DNA of 64,000 nt from Delphinus delphis (Eukaryota > Chordata > Mammalia > Artiodactyla > Delphinidae): assembly GCF_949987515.2 (NCBI RefSeq), contig NC_082694.2:63362080-63426079 (forward strand), given 5' to 3'. Below, piece by piece: positions 21,839-34,235 of this stretch. Each line of letters starts with the position of its first letter. The first letter of the stretch is position 1. The position numbers and the translations under genes were made by a program. Below the pieces are notes generated by a model, which was given only the letters and a program-made list of their open reading frames with translations, was not told the DNA's origin and made no database searches.

Positions 21839-22984
21839 CACTTAGCATCTAGATAGTTGTGCATTTATGATTTCATTAAGTCCTGACAGTTACTGTCATT
21901 TCTCAGATTTAAAAAATTTTAATAAATAAAGTGGAAAAACTAACATTTGAAATTCAGTCTGTCAGGATTTAACACTATGCCCTTAACCTGGCATTTTATT
22001 GCCTACAAAGCAGACAGGGCTACTTTCTGAACTGCCCAACCTTGCAGGCTGAATATACCAGAATCCTGAGCCACCACTAAATCCCTTGTTTCCCTTTACC
22101 TGCTTACGTAGCATATGGTCCACCTGGAGTGCAAAAATAGAAGCTATTTCACAATTCCCAATTATGTTCCAGGCTAATCTAACACTATTAGCCACCTTCT
22201 CTAAAATTAAATTCCTGTTTCTCTTAGTAGATTTTGCTTGATGCTTCAGAGTGTTCATGGCAAATTAACTCACTGCATATCGACCACTGATAAGCAGTGT
22301 GTATAAGAAATTCTAAAGAGTTTTTTTATCTTTACTCTAGCAATCTTATAAAAGTATGGAATACTTTTTTCTTATTGGGATGTAAATGAAACTGGAGCAT
22401 CTCAAATGGAGACAAGGAAGTAGGACATAATGAAGGAATTCTCTGGCCACTTTGAATTAGACATGCCAATGACCCTCTAGTGGATATAAACTGTGTGAAT
22501 TTCTCCATCCCCCTTCAAATCACATAGCCCAAAATTTACATAAAGTTAATCCCTTGTGAAAATCACCCCCCTAGTGACGTGAGAGAATAAATGTACTTCC
22601 ATAAGTAAACAATCTGCTCCTTTCTGCAGCTGGATCAGAACTCTTATACATCATGCCAACTCAAGGGGAAAATACAGTCAAGGAAATGGAAGGGTCAAAA
22701 GCCAACCACCTGGAAATTTATGTCAGTTTTTATGTTTAGGCTCCTTCACCACGAACAAATATCACACTTTAATACCACCGCACAACAAAGAAAACCTTTG
22801 ACTTGTGGGCTTGTGGAGAAAGCAGAATAAAAAAGCAGCATTCATGTGAGAGTCAGAACCTATCCTGCATTTTGGTGAAGAATAAAAAGGCTTTTATGCT
22901 ATGCCCTTTACCTCTGCTGGAGCTGGGGTTCAGGCTGACTCTATGGACAGGGAACAGACAATGATGGGGCAATTTCTGCTTACC
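21839..22984. other. Mostly unassigned intergenic DNA
   Basis: A very decayed MIR-like stretch may lie at about 21850-21985 ('TTCATTAAGTCCTGACAGTT'). Beyond it I recognise nothing, and no open frame looks coding. Confidence 0.45.
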
Positions 22985-23165
22985 TGATGGTTTCATAATT
23001 TTTATATCATTTAATCCTCACAACTAACCTTGAAAGTAGGCAAAATGCCCTCATTTTAGAATTGAGGAAATTAAAACTTAGAAAACCTAATGACTTACCA
23101 AAGGTCATGCAGTTAATTAGCAGCGATGTCAGGTAAGCCAGAGATTCCCAAAAGCCAAGCTTACC
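22985..23165 (+). mobile_element. MIR SINE
   Basis: 'ATATCATTTAATCCTCACAA', 'CTTGAAAGTAGGCAAAATGC', 'TGAGGAAATTAAAACTTAGA' and 'CAAAGGTCATGCAGTTAATT' give the MIR core and 3' end in order. Confidence 0.8.
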
Positions 23166-24444
23166 TGTATCAATATTTTTTTTGTGCTCCTGCCAGTATA
23201 TCTAAATATATGCTTTTAAAATAATGACATGCTAAATCTTGCAATCAAGTTATTATAGTATTCTGATAAGTCTGTCAGTGACATGCTGTTTTCGCTCAAG
23301 ACGACCAGGATATGACATTGTCTCCTCCTATTATGCCCAGCCAGCATACTGACTGTCAAATACCCATTGCTGTGATCTGTTTATCAAGGTCAGCTGCTTG
23401 ATTGCTATGAATAATTGGATGCCATTAACAATGGTCAGCTACAGGATATAGGAAGGTGTTCAAGTGTGGTAATTGTATTTTGAATTCCAGCAGATTATTT
23501 CCTAGGGAGTAGGACCACTATGTGGGATACAGTTTCTCTAAGTACAGTAGAGATAATTGCTTCCCTAGAAGTGAAGGTAACAGTCCAAGAGCTCCCTTAA
23601 TAACATGTGTGACTAACTTTATAAAGAAACATGGAGGTCAAGGATTTGCAAGATATGGCTAATACTGGAAAGCCAGACCATTACTAAATGTCTTCAGTAG
23701 TTAATTTTCTCATTCTCTTGTTCAGATTAACACTTGAGCTTTATGTGTTGGGGGTGGGGATCACTAAGCTGGAAGCACCAATGAGGTCAGATCATTGGCT
23801 AATTAGTAAATTTAACCCAGTTGATATTCATCTGAAAAGGTCAAGCATAAATCTTTTGCTGTTTAACATATTAAGAGCTGTAAATACTGCAGAATAATTA
23901 TATGGAACAACATTATTATCTTTTTTTTTAATCCCTGTCAAAGAATGAAGGATTTAAAAAATATCGTCCAGAAAATAATAATAAAAATGAGAAACTAAAG
24001 AGATTAGGAAAAGGCACATTTTATAGTCATGTGAAAATGATAAACTGAAAATGATTTTAGAGGATGATAAAAGACTAGGGTTTGGGTAGTAAGTAGACTA
24101 AAGAGCAAAAAAATCATAGAAAAATATAATAATGCAATAGCAACAAGGTATGCTTTATTTCAGTACCCATTAGCTATCAGTTCCAGACTTGAATATGGAA
24201 ACTATTTCTTAAATTGACCAGCAAAGTGAGAGAACAAAATTAAAATTAAAACGTACCATAGCAGAGGTATAAGTAAAGAAAACATAGATGGGAGCATGGA
24301 ATCATGATACAACTGCTTGAAACAATATTCAGCACATACTGCAATCCTTGTCAACTTTTCCATTATTTGGCTCTACTAGGAGTTGGGCCATTTTGACCAT
24401 TTCTTTCCAAGGATATTATTCAGTGTTTAGGTCAACTCTGAAAT
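23166..24444. other. Unassigned intergenic DNA
   Basis: AT-rich, apparently single-copy. I recognise no repeat or coding segment. The 69-codon frame at 23688-23897 has no recognisable domain. Confidence 0.5.
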
Positions 24445-25225
24445 GAAAGACAAACAAATGGATCACAGACATAATATAAAAGCTAAAACTATAAAACTCT
24501 CATAAGAAAACATAAAGAGTAAGTCTTTATGTTTTGACCTTGCGTTAGGCAATGGTTTCTTAGATATGACACCAAAAGGTGGGTAAAAAAAGAAAAAACA
24601 TAGAAATTGACTACCTCAAAATTAAAACTTTTCACTGCAAATGATACCATCAAGAAAGTGTAAAGACAACTCAGAATGGGAGAAAACCTTTGCAAATCAT
24701 ATATGTGATAGAGGATTTTTATCTCAGTACAAATAGTCAAAAAGCAGAAACAACCTAAATGGCCATCAACTGATGAATGGATAAAATGTGATATAACTAT
24801 GCAAAGGAGCATTATTCAGCCATAAAAATGAATATAGTACTGACACATACTACAATATGTTTAACACTTGAAAACATTATGCTATGTGAAAGAAACCAGT
24901 CACAAAAGGCCATATATTGTACAAATCAATTTACAAGAAATGCCCAGAATAAGAAAATGTATAGAGACAAACAGTAGATTAGGGGTTGTTTAGGGCTGGG
25001 GGAAGAAGACAGAAGGGAAATGGGGATTTAATGTTAATGGGTATAGGGTTTCTTTTGGGGGCGAGGAAGGATGAAAGTGTTCTAAAATTAGATTATGGTG
25101 ACGGTTGCACAATGCTATGAATATACTAAGAAACATTAATTTGAAACTGTAAATGGGTGAATTGTAGGTATGTGAATTATATCTCAATAAATTCAAAGCT
25201 GTTTTAAAAACAATCAAAACAAAGA
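24445..25225 (+). mobile_element. Ancient LINE-1 3' end, internally deleted
   Basis: ORF2 C-terminal words 'AAAACTATAAAACTCTCATA', 'TAGGCAATGGTTTCTTAGAT', 'CAGAATGGGAGAAAACCTTT' and 'GGCCATCAACTGATGAATGG' are followed by the L1M 3'UTR. That ends in 'GGTGACGGTTGCACAATGCT' and 'ATATCTCAATAAATTCAAAG'. Around 24735 the text jumps over a few hundred bases of ORF2, so it is internally deleted. Confidence 0.8.
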
Positions 25226-25282
25226 AAAATGTCAATAGGTATAAGCTATTTCCCTAGTGACAAAATTACTTTATTTTTAGAC

Positions 25283-25350
25283 TAGAGGTCCAGAAAGAGA
25301 AGCAACTTACCCAAGGTCCCATATTGAGCCAGTAGCTAAGCAGGATCCCT
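25283..25350 (+). mobile_element. MIR SINE 3' fragment
   Basis: 'AGAGAAGCAACTTACCCAAG' and 'AGCCAGTAGCTAAGCAGG' match the MIR tail only. Confidence 0.5.
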
Positions 25351-27594
25351 AAGATTTCTGCTTCAAAGATTCCCTAGACCTCGGTGCCATCAGAAAATTT
25401 CTTACCCTTTATGTTCTATTTTTGGCAGGTCGGAGGGAGGGTCTTTTCCTGTCAATGACGGTAGCCTTACTAGCTGATTCATTTACCCAGAGGCATTTCC
25501 ATCAGCTGATATAAACTGAGGACACTATAACCTACAGGAAGGAGGCGATATCAATCTAACAGGAGCCTACTTTCCTACACAATAGTAAAGAACTGCTAAA
25601 GAGTCCCCATACCTGGGCAAGGTCTAAACAGTTCCCTGAAAGGAGCATCAGATGGAAGCCTGCAAGGTTTTTAGGCATGAGAATATTCTATAAAAAGATA
25701 ATGATCAGTTTCTAGAAATGAGGACCCAGAACCCAGATTTCTCAGTCCTTAAATATGCCTCACAGCCTAAGCAAGGGACTGAAACCAGAGTACAGAGGGT
25801 CAACTCTTTGACCTTTGCTCTTAAGTTAAAGCCTTTTCCCTGTAGAGAACATCCATTGCTTTCAAGAGCCACCTTTAAGCCCACACAAGGCTAAGGCAGC
25901 AAAAAAGGAAGATCCTCATCTCAGTTGCAATATTTCCAGAACCTTCAAACATCTTATATTACAAACAGAAGATTGAGAAATGCCTGGGATACCAGTGGTT
26001 TCCTCATTTGCACAATGAAGAAAGTTAATATCACCTACTTAGAGAACTCAGTGAAAATGTGGTACAAACCCAAGTAAGAAAGAGTAGCAGAGATACCTGT
26101 GTCTGGGTGTCTGTGTGTGTGTGCCTGAGCACACCAGGGAGAGAGGGTGGTGAAGGGGTTCAGGGAGAGGTAAGGCTGAACATCAGGGACTGAGAAAGTT
26201 TTGAAAGTTTCCTAGAATAGTTCAGAGATGATACAGAAGTTCCTTATGCTTGAAAATGAAACATACAAGAGATGGAAGAGTGGAAAGTGTGTGTTCGTTC
26301 TCACTACTGTACTCCAGGCTTAAAAAGAAATTTAATCATTACAGAAAATTCAGGACTTTTTTTTGTTCCTATGCTAGTTCTTTTATTTGTAATAAATTTG
26401 TAATTTTCAAGTTTCTATTGTACTTGTTTTCTTTTACTTCTACTTGAATTATTTTTATTTCTTTTCATAAAATAAAAATGTATCTTGAAGAGAACACTCT
26501 ATCTTGAGACAGAGAAATTAACCAGTAACACTTCCCTGCCAATTTTTCAAACACAACAAACTCACCTGCATGTGAGGAGAAAAGGTGAGAGAGGAAATAT
26601 CCTCTCAATTATACAGAGCTCAATGTTTTATTCATCTCTCTAGAAAGCTGTGGATATTAACCAATTACCCTATATTATGCATCTGTAGGATAAAGAGGAG
26701 TAATCCAGCTGTCCCCCACTTTAAAAAAAACTAAAATTGATTTATAAAAATCAAAATTTGTCAAAAGTATAAATATGAAATGAATCAGAAAACATATTCA
26801 TAGAAGGATTCAAGATAAAGTAACAGTTTTTAAAAGAATGCTCTTGTAGTACATTCGAAATATGACTTCATTTATAAAACCTGAATTACTCTTTCACCAA
26901 AACCCATTATTAAAAAATCCAAATTTATAAAGGCAGGTGCATTAGGGAGTTAGCTGTTTAATTCATAAAAAGTTTTCTTTAAAGAGCATGCCACCTCCAC
27001 ATCCTACCTCCATGTACTAGAAATATGATTTGATTTGCCAGCAATTGATTAAATGCAAATTTAGGGAAACACAGCCATTGTTAGAGCTAAATATGCCTAT
27101 ATTTGGCTGTTTCTGTGGGCAAATAGAAAAACTGAGTATCTGAGTAATTAAACAGTCATTCTCAGATTAAAGCTTGTAATTAGGTTCTCCTAGTCTCTTA
27201 TCTATAAAGTGTCTGTCTACAATACTAATACACAGATAGATATAAATTACTCATGCCAATGGAAGAAGCAGAGAAACATAACACCAAATAATGGATAGTT
27301 CTAAAATTATTTCATCTTAGTTTTGGCTATATTTTATTTGCTTTAACAACACAAACATAGGCATTAGAAATCTAATTTCTCATGCACATAAACTGAAGTT
27401 CAGTAATATTAAGCAGAATGTCTATGAGAAGTAGATTCAGGAATTAGAACCCCAACACATGCTATAATCTGAGGGGAAGTCTTGAGAAAATATGGAGGCT
27501 GACAAAAGGCAAGTCCTCTGATTTCAAAATGAAATAAAAGATTTTAGAGGTAGGTACCATATACTGATACTTTTCACATAAATCAATTTCACTT
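25351..27594. other. Unassigned intergenic DNA
   Basis: I see no recognisable transposon or gene. There is a short GT-rich patch at 26100-26125. The stretch 26.7-27.4 kb is strongly AT-rich. Confidence 0.5.
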
Positions 27595-27795
27595 TTTAAA
27601 AACTTTTTTATTTATTGAAGTAACATTGGTTTTCAATATTATATAAGTCTCATGTGTACAACATTATATTTCGACTTATGTATATACTATACCACGCTCA
27701 CCACCAAAAGTAGTTTCCATCTGTCACCATACAGTTGACCCCCTTTAGCATTTTGCCCTCCCCCAACTTCCCCTCTGGTATCCACTAATCTGTTC
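27595..27795 (-). mobile_element. LINE-1 3'UTR fragment, antisense
   Basis: It starts at an antisense tail ('TTTTTTATTTATTGAAGTAA') and continues 'TTTTCAATATTATATAAGTC', 'TCATGTGTACAACATTATAT', 'TTCCATCTGTCACCATACAG'. This is the 3'UTR of an L1M-type element read backwards. It is short and has no ORF2. Confidence 0.7.
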
Positions 27796-29479
27796 TCTGT
27801 ATCAAACAAATATCATTTTTAAATGGAACCTCAAAAAGAATCTGTACTTTCAGCATTCCTTTGATTGGCCTGGGACTGACTTTTACAAGGAATAAAGATG
27901 AATTCATTGGCCAGCTTGCATTTGTGCTTTTAGAGGCAAAACATGAAAATAGACTTTCTCTGTCTGGTCTAAAAGGTCCCAACTACTACTGTGCAGCCCC
28001 CTAGGAGATCATGGCCTTGGTGTTTAGAAATTTGTGCAAGCATCATCATCTCCCAAAACAAACTTTAAAAAACCAATTCAAGATAAGAAATGAATACCAT
28101 AAACTCTGTTAAGATGGATTATCAGAAGTCCAGAGAACTTGAGCCTTGTGGCAATAAGGCTGAATGTTCACCAACAAGAAAGCAATGTAACCAATTTAAA
28201 ACTGAGTATATGGCCATATTCTAGATAATTCCAAGGCAGACAAAACACTGAGCTTCATATAAGATTCTAATCTTGACTAAGATTTTTATCTTATTAATGC
28301 ACTCCCTGTCTAATAATCAAGTCTGACAAGGCCAGGTAAAAGGGAATATATTTCTTGACAAAATAGGAGCATGGGACTAAATAACACAAGGGAATAAAAT
28401 TTCTTCTAACAATCTATTTAAAGATTCCATTAAGTAATTCTGGTTAATTTTGAAACTTGATAATGGAGATACATTTGAGTTCCACGTGAATATGGAATGA
28501 TTAAAAACAATGCTCTCAGAAAATGGTATTTAAAGCTAGTCATGTTTGTGGAAAACAGATAAGGGACTTTTGGGGAAGCCAAAACACTGAAACTGAATAT
28601 ACATATTGGGTATTCTATGAGAGGGAGGCTATGGTTGAATGGAGATTTAAAAAACAAAACAGTGCTATGAATAGAGACAGCCACGCATGTAATTTTTGTG
28701 AAGACAAATTGGCTGATTAAAGTTGTTAGATATTGTGATAATACAAAAGGGAAACTGGTGAGAAAATTCACTAAGCTCAAGAGAATAATAAAACTGGAAA
28801 TGAACAAAGATTATAACATCACTTCAAAAAATGGAGCTAATAATGATGCTCTTTGTATCCATAGCACCTTTTATATTAGCAGTTCAGAGCATTTCACAGA
28901 ATCAGTGAATCATGACTTCTACAGTTGAAAGTGACCAAAAAGATAATCTAGTCCAAATACACATCCAGGCTTCTGTCTCTTCTATGACGTCTCGCACACA
29001 CAATCATACAACCTATTTGAACTCTCCAGGAATCTCATTTCCTCCTGAGTACACCATCTCAGATCCATACAACAAAAAAAAAATCCAGAATATTTGTATT
29101 TGTCATTTTCTCTGCATTGAAGCATACAGCAATTTTTCTGATTAGGCAGAGCTGTAAGTTGGTAGGTCAAGAAGACAGGAGAACAAGAGTGGACTACAAA
29201 ATTTTGTAAGAAAATATGTAAGAGGTAACTGACTTTGCAGATCTTAGAAAGTTTGGAAAAGGTCTATTTAGATAATAGAGGATTGAGAGCCAAAAGAAAG
29301 GAAGACTGTTCTCACGTCAGGAGCCTGGAAAGACTCAGAAATTGTAATACCTCTGAGAGCGGGGTACAGACTGTGGTTATAAACCTGGTGGGGGTGACTA
29401 GGACTCTGTGTAAGGAGAAGCCAAACCTCCAGAACTATCTCACCCTCCCATCCTGTACAGCTAAACAATGGTGGCACAT
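27796..29479. other. Unassigned intergenic DNA
   Basis: I can assign no feature. The stretch 28.85-28.98 kb has a faint MIR-like order of words but is not convincing. The frames at 28430-28807 (-) and 29235-29606 (+) have no recognised domain; the latter runs into the antisense L2 downstream. Confidence 0.45.
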
Positions 29480-30145
29480 GGCAGAAGATTCATGTGTTCA
29501 AAATTGTATTGAATGTCTACTATGTGCCAAGCGTTGGTCTAAGAACTGTGGCTATGGCATCGAACAAAATACAAAAATCTCTGCCCTCATAGAGCTTATG
29601 TTCTAGATATAGGCAGCAAAAATAAATAAAGGAATATCAGATGGAGATAAATGAGAGGGGGAAAAAATCAAGCAGAGAGGATGGGGGGCAAAGGGGAAGG
29701 AGATCATTTTAAATAGGGTGGTCAGGAAAGGCTTTCCTGAAGGTGACAACTGAGCAGAGATCTGAGCAAGGTGAGGTGACTATCTGGGGAAAGTTTTAGG
29801 CAGTGGGAAGAGCAAATTCAAAGATCTGAAGAAGGAATGTCCTCATGGACAGAGTGGGGAGACATTCTCCATGAGGAGACTAAGTTGGTTCTGGTAGAAT
29901 GAGTGGGGTGGTGAATGACAGGAAACTGGGTCTAAAGTTAATGAAGGGGCAGGAGGGGGAAAAACAGGACGAGCAGAAGGACTGCCAGAGCAAGGCCTTG
30001 AAAGAGAATTTAGCCGGAGAACAGTGAAAAAGGTACAGAGGAGAAGAGGATGAGGTCCAAGGGAAGGCAAACCTAGAGCACAGAAGGCCTCCTCCATCTT
30101 AGATGAGGTTGATTTTACTCTGCTTGCCATGAGTAACTACTGGCA
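29480..30145 (-). mobile_element. L2 LINE 3' region, antisense
   Basis: The + strand shows the L2 consensus backwards: 'GAATGTCTACTATGTGCCAA', 'CCTCATAGAGCTTATGTTCT', 'AATAGGGTGGTCAGGAAAGG', 'GACAACTGAGCAGAGATCTG', and further on 'GAGCAAGGCCTTGAAAGAG'. At about 650 bp it is one of the longer L2 pieces here. It is heavily mutated. Confidence 0.75.
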
Positions 30146-30962
30146 GACTGTAACAGAATCTGCTCTGGAGTCCTTTCTGTAACCCCTTAGAGCAGCTCCT
30201 GTAATAAAATGCTCTCTTTAAGCTCCAGGACCCACAATATAGATCAGTCTTGGCTTTTTAGACCTAGACTCCGTGTCTTCAACTTGAGGTCCCTTGTCTG
30301 CAGTCCCTCTGTGAGGCCATCATTCCTCTGTGCATTGAGACCGTGGGAAGGTGCTCTGACATCCTAGGCAGGAAATGAATCACTCATTCTGGCAATACTG
30401 CGTACTCCCGATGTAACACGTTAAACATATCCCAAAATGAGTATCTGTTGCTTCATGTCTAATATTATGTGGGTTACAATGGCCTGATGTTTACAAATGA
30501 AAACTAGCCCAGAGCAAGAATCATCCCAATAGATAGAAAGTCAATGTTATTTCTTCTAAATTACCTTGATGTGTGAATAAATGTTCTTCTGGTTTGGGAT
30601 GCTGCCATTGGGACCACCCTGGTGCCATTATGATGCACATGTGCAAATTATTTCAGCTCACAGTGACCCTTCAGGTGGTCTCTTCTAAGGCTAGGACTAT
30701 GGGTCAATGGGGAAGCAGGTCAGTTCCAGAAGACTATATGGATTCTGAGCCTTAATGCAGGTGATTCTGATAATGTCCAGTTCTGTACTGATTACCCCAG
30801 CATACCCTCAGAATACATAAAGCTCTAGGCTTCATTAAAATTATCCTGTTTCCTCAGGGGTGTTTTAAACTCTATGGAAAGAACCCAGAATCAGAGTACA
30901 TCCTACCAATTTGGGGATGGGTAGGCTGGCCACTTAATCTCTCTACTTCAGGGACCAACTAG
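30146..30962. other. Unassigned intergenic DNA
   Basis: Less AT-rich than its surroundings, with no recognised repeat. The 60-codon frame at 30573-30755 shows nothing familiar. Confidence 0.5.
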
Positions 30963-31370
30963 AGCAGTGATTCTTAACTCTTAACCCAAGACCAGTGAAC
31001 AGAAAATAGGAGGTCTGTGACCTTGAATGGTTAAAAAAATTAAATCTTTATATTTTACTAACATCTGACTGAAATTTAGCATGGTTTAAATTATGAATAA
31101 GCAAAAAAAAAAAATCAATGGTACTTGTGACTATATAACCAATAGAAATCATAAATATTTTCATATTATATTGCAAATGATCCAGATATCTCAAAATAGG
31201 TTCATACCACTTCAATATAATGGAAATTATCAGATGTATCACTAGATCTCATTATTTAATATATTAATTAAGAAAGCACATATATTGCTGTACCACATTT
31301 GTTATTTAATATGTGAGTAGCGTATTTCATTATTAATAGGTTCCATTGTAGTCCTATGGATTTCTATTTA
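30963..31370. mobile_element. Probable hAT-type DNA transposon fossil
   Basis: It begins 'GCAGTGATTCTTAACTCTTA', the typical left terminus of several hAT MITEs. It continues with 'ATTTTACTAACATCTGACTG', 'AACCAATAGAAATCATAAAT' and 'TAATGGAAATTATCAGATGT', which I associate with a longer mammalian hAT-derived repeat. The right terminus is unclear. Confidence 0.5.
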
Positions 31371-32799
31371 TACTTCACCTGCGCTGCAAGGTGACTTGGT
31401 ACATAGGGGCACATGGTACCGAAAGAAGAAGAAGAGGAAGAAGGAGTAAGAGGAGAAAAAAAGACAGAGAGCCTCCACGACTATCTTCAGGGCTGATGTG
31501 CTTTGGGGGTATGTTGTCCAGGTTCACATATGCTCCTGCAGGAGAAAGAAGGGCACTCAGATGCTTACAGTGATGATCCTCATAAAATAGCACTTGATTA
31601 ATGCTGTGCTGCTATCAAGAACCAGAGATCCCTTCTAGAAGTCTGTGCTAGCACACGCAGCCTACTTCCAGAGAAGAGTTGAGCTCTCAGCCTTATGGAC
31701 AAATCAGTGAACAAGCACAAATGAGCATATCCTGTCACTCTCCCCTACCCCTGTCATCATGCATTCCAGTGTTTGTTTGCTATTTCATCATATTAAATTA
31801 GAATTATCTCTTCTATGCCCTCAAAACCTCCCACCATCTACAGCATAGCTTGACTGCCTCTCACTTTTCTTTTTTTCATCCTGTCCCCATTACTCCTTTG
31901 ATCTCCCTGGTTTTCCTGTCTTGTACCTCTGCTTTCTTATTCTCCTTGCTCACACATGGGTGATGCTGATAGCCATCAGCAGCTCTTTGGGAGCCTGCCA
32001 CATTAACAGCTACAGACATCCCCAAACCACACCAGCTGTCCCACAACAGGTCAGCTGGTCATCAAAACACAAAGACCAGAACAGATGAGTACCAGCAGGT
32101 GAAGGCGACATAGCCCCTTCTCCAAGAGCAGACTTCTGTGGGTGAGTCTGGCTCACAACAGCTACCTCAGGCAAGCAGCAAATATCTGCTAGCCTCCCAT
32201 TCATCTGCCAGGTTCCGATTTCCCTCCCATTGTCGCTTTTGAATTCTGATAACTGGGGGAGTTTATAAGCAGACAATGAAATCAGTGCCCAGAAAATATA
32301 ATTGGAACAGGCTGAATTTGCATGAAGGAAAGAGCACCTACTGACAGAAAATGCAGAATGCCTTTTTCACTAGAAGGAAAGAGAGAAGGGTAGATAGAAG
32401 GAGGGAAGGAAAAGAGTCAGTAAGAAAGGAAGCTGTATATCACTTCTCATGAGAACATCATCCAGATTATCTGAACAGTGGAGAAACAGAGGGGAAATGA
32501 CAAACAAGTGGCCAAGGTTCTTGACACACTAGACATGAGTTAACTATAAGCAAAGCTTAAATAGATCCTTATTAATATAAATAGTCTAACTTTCTGTATT
32601 AATATAAATAATCTAATTAATATAAATAGTACAGCAATTCTTCAAAAACTGATTTTAAATTGATCACTCCACAGACTATATTGCTCCCTTCTGCCTCACA
32701 GGAAGATGCTCATGAGAAGCATCTTTGTGAGAAGAGACACAAAATTACAATCATTGAAAGTGGTATGTACACTGCAAAATTATTATTTGCCAGTGCCAA
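31371..32799. other. Intergenic DNA with a purine tract
   Basis: At 31421-31475 one strand is almost pure purine (GAAGAAGAAGAGGAAGAAGG and continuation), giving Arg/Lys-rich nonsense frames. The rest, including a less AT-rich stretch at 32.0-32.3 kb, is unassigned. Confidence 0.5.
32568..32630. repeat. Imperfect AT-rich short tandem repeat
   Basis: The word ATTAATATAAATA occurs three times (about 32570, 32599 and 32617), separated by GTCTAACTTTCTGT and ATCTA. It looks like a small local duplication. Confidence 0.75.
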
Positions 32800-33870
32800 T
32801 CAGACCATGTTACTCTCCTGCACGACACAGGCCAAGAAAGTCACAATGCCCTGAGAATCAATGCCAGCCTCCCTTGCACACTGGGTCAGGCCTTCTGCGA
32901 CTGGCCCCTACTGACTTCTCCCATCTCATTTTGGTACATGACCCTGCTTGTTCATGGCATGTAGCCATACTGGCTTTTTGTTCCTCAAACAAATCACAGT
33001 TTCCCACCCAGAGCCTCTACTTTACTGTTCCTTTGGTTGGACTATCTAACCCCGCAATGTTTTCATGACTAACACCTTCTATAATGGTCATCTTGCCTCA
33101 ACTTGACTGGGCTAAGGGATTTCCGGATAGCTGGTAAAACATTATTTTGAGGTGTGTCTGTGAGGATGTTTCTGGAAGAGCTTAGCATTTGAATTGGTGG
33201 ACTGAGTAAAGGTCACCACCTGCAACTGGGCATCACCCAATCTATTCAGGGTCTGAATAGAACAAAAAGCAGAGGAAGGGTGAATTTGCTCTCTTGCTCG
33301 AGCCAGGACATCCACCTTCTCCTGCCTTTGGACATCAGAACTCCTGGTTCTTGGGACTTCAGACTCAGACTGGGACTTACAATACTGGCTCCCCTGGTTG
33401 CCAAGGATTCGAGTTTGTACTAGAATTATACTACCAGCTTTCCTGGGCCTCCAGCTTGCTGATGGCAGATTCTCAACCTCTGTAAACACGTGAGCCAACC
33501 TTCATAATAAATCTCTATCTATCTATCCATCCACCTATCTATCCATCCATCCTATTGGTTCGATTTCTCTGGAAAACCCTGACCAATACACCTTATCATA
33601 CAGCTTGTATGTCACCATAGTAAGGAAGCCTTCCCTGAGCACCAAACTAATGCTACCCCACCCCCAGTGCCCTCTATCCGGTTACCTTACTTCATTTTCT
33701 TTAGAGCATCAATCCTGTATGAAATTCTTATTTCTCTGCTTACTGTCCCCTGTCTTCTCCATGAGAACAAGGATCTTATCAGTCTTTTTCACTGCCACAT
33801 CCCCAGCCATTAGAAAAGCACCAAGCACATAGTAGGCACTCAATACATATTTGTATGGATAGAGTCAATA
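32800..33870 (+). mobile_element. L2 LINE 3' end, split by an LTR
   Basis: The left half (about 32800-33075) has 'GTTACTCTCCTGCACGACAC', 'CTTTTTGTTCCTCAAACAAA' and 'ATGTTTTCATGACTAACACC'. The right half (33597-33870) has 'GTAAGGAAGCCTTCCCTGAG', 'TTCTCCATGAGAACAAGGAT', and 'AGCACATAGTAGGCACTCAA' at the tail. Together they follow L2 order, and an ERVL-type LTR lies exactly between them. Confidence 0.75.
33076..33596 (+). mobile_element. ERVL-type solo LTR inserted in L2
   Basis: The order is 'CCTCAACTTGACTGGGCTAA', 'TAGCTGGTAAAACATTATTT', 'AGGTGTGTCTGTGAGGATGT', 'CAATCTATTCAGGGTCTGAA' and 'TGAGCCAACCTTCATAATAA'. A TCTA/TCCA tetranucleotide run follows at about 33509-33553, and the LTR ends 'TCTCTGGAAAACCCTGACCA'. 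The copy at 51.8 kb has the same architecture. AATAA-type motifs followed by a short tandem repeat are normal for this LTR type. No internal proviral sequence is present. Confidence 0.85.
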
Positions 33871-34235
33871 TTAAGTGACTGTACTTGTTTGGAATGAGTC
33901 AATGGTGTCACCTGTTTGCCAAGTTCTGATAGTTGGAGTTTGAACCAGACATGATAGATCAACACACAAGCAACACACAAGCACTCACAGACCCAGAAGA
34001 AATCTCTTTTCTGGAGCTAAAGTATATCAGTGATAGTCGGATTATTTTATTTTGTACCATTTAGTTAGGCTTATCAGCCATTCCCACCAACCATGGCAGG
34101 AGCAGCGGGGAAGATCACAGTGGAGTTAAATTCTGAACTATGGTACAAATACATTAACTTGACAGGAGAAAAATACTACTGTTGCCACTTTTTATACTAA
34201 TTTCACACACTAAGAATCTGCAGGTATTACAGAAT
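33871..34235. other. Unassigned intergenic DNA
   Basis: Nothing is recognised apart from a small duplication ('CAACACACAAG' twice at 33960-33979). Confidence 0.5.

Noticed and set aside
29235..29606. 123-codon plus frame as a small gene
   Set aside because: Its 3' third is antisense L2 sequence, and the rest has no recognisable domain, splice sites or codon bias I can support.
33509..33553. Regular short repeats (TCTA/TCCA) considered as CRISPR-like or protein-binding array
   Set aside because: They are tetranucleotide microsatellite units within an LTR, with no spacers.
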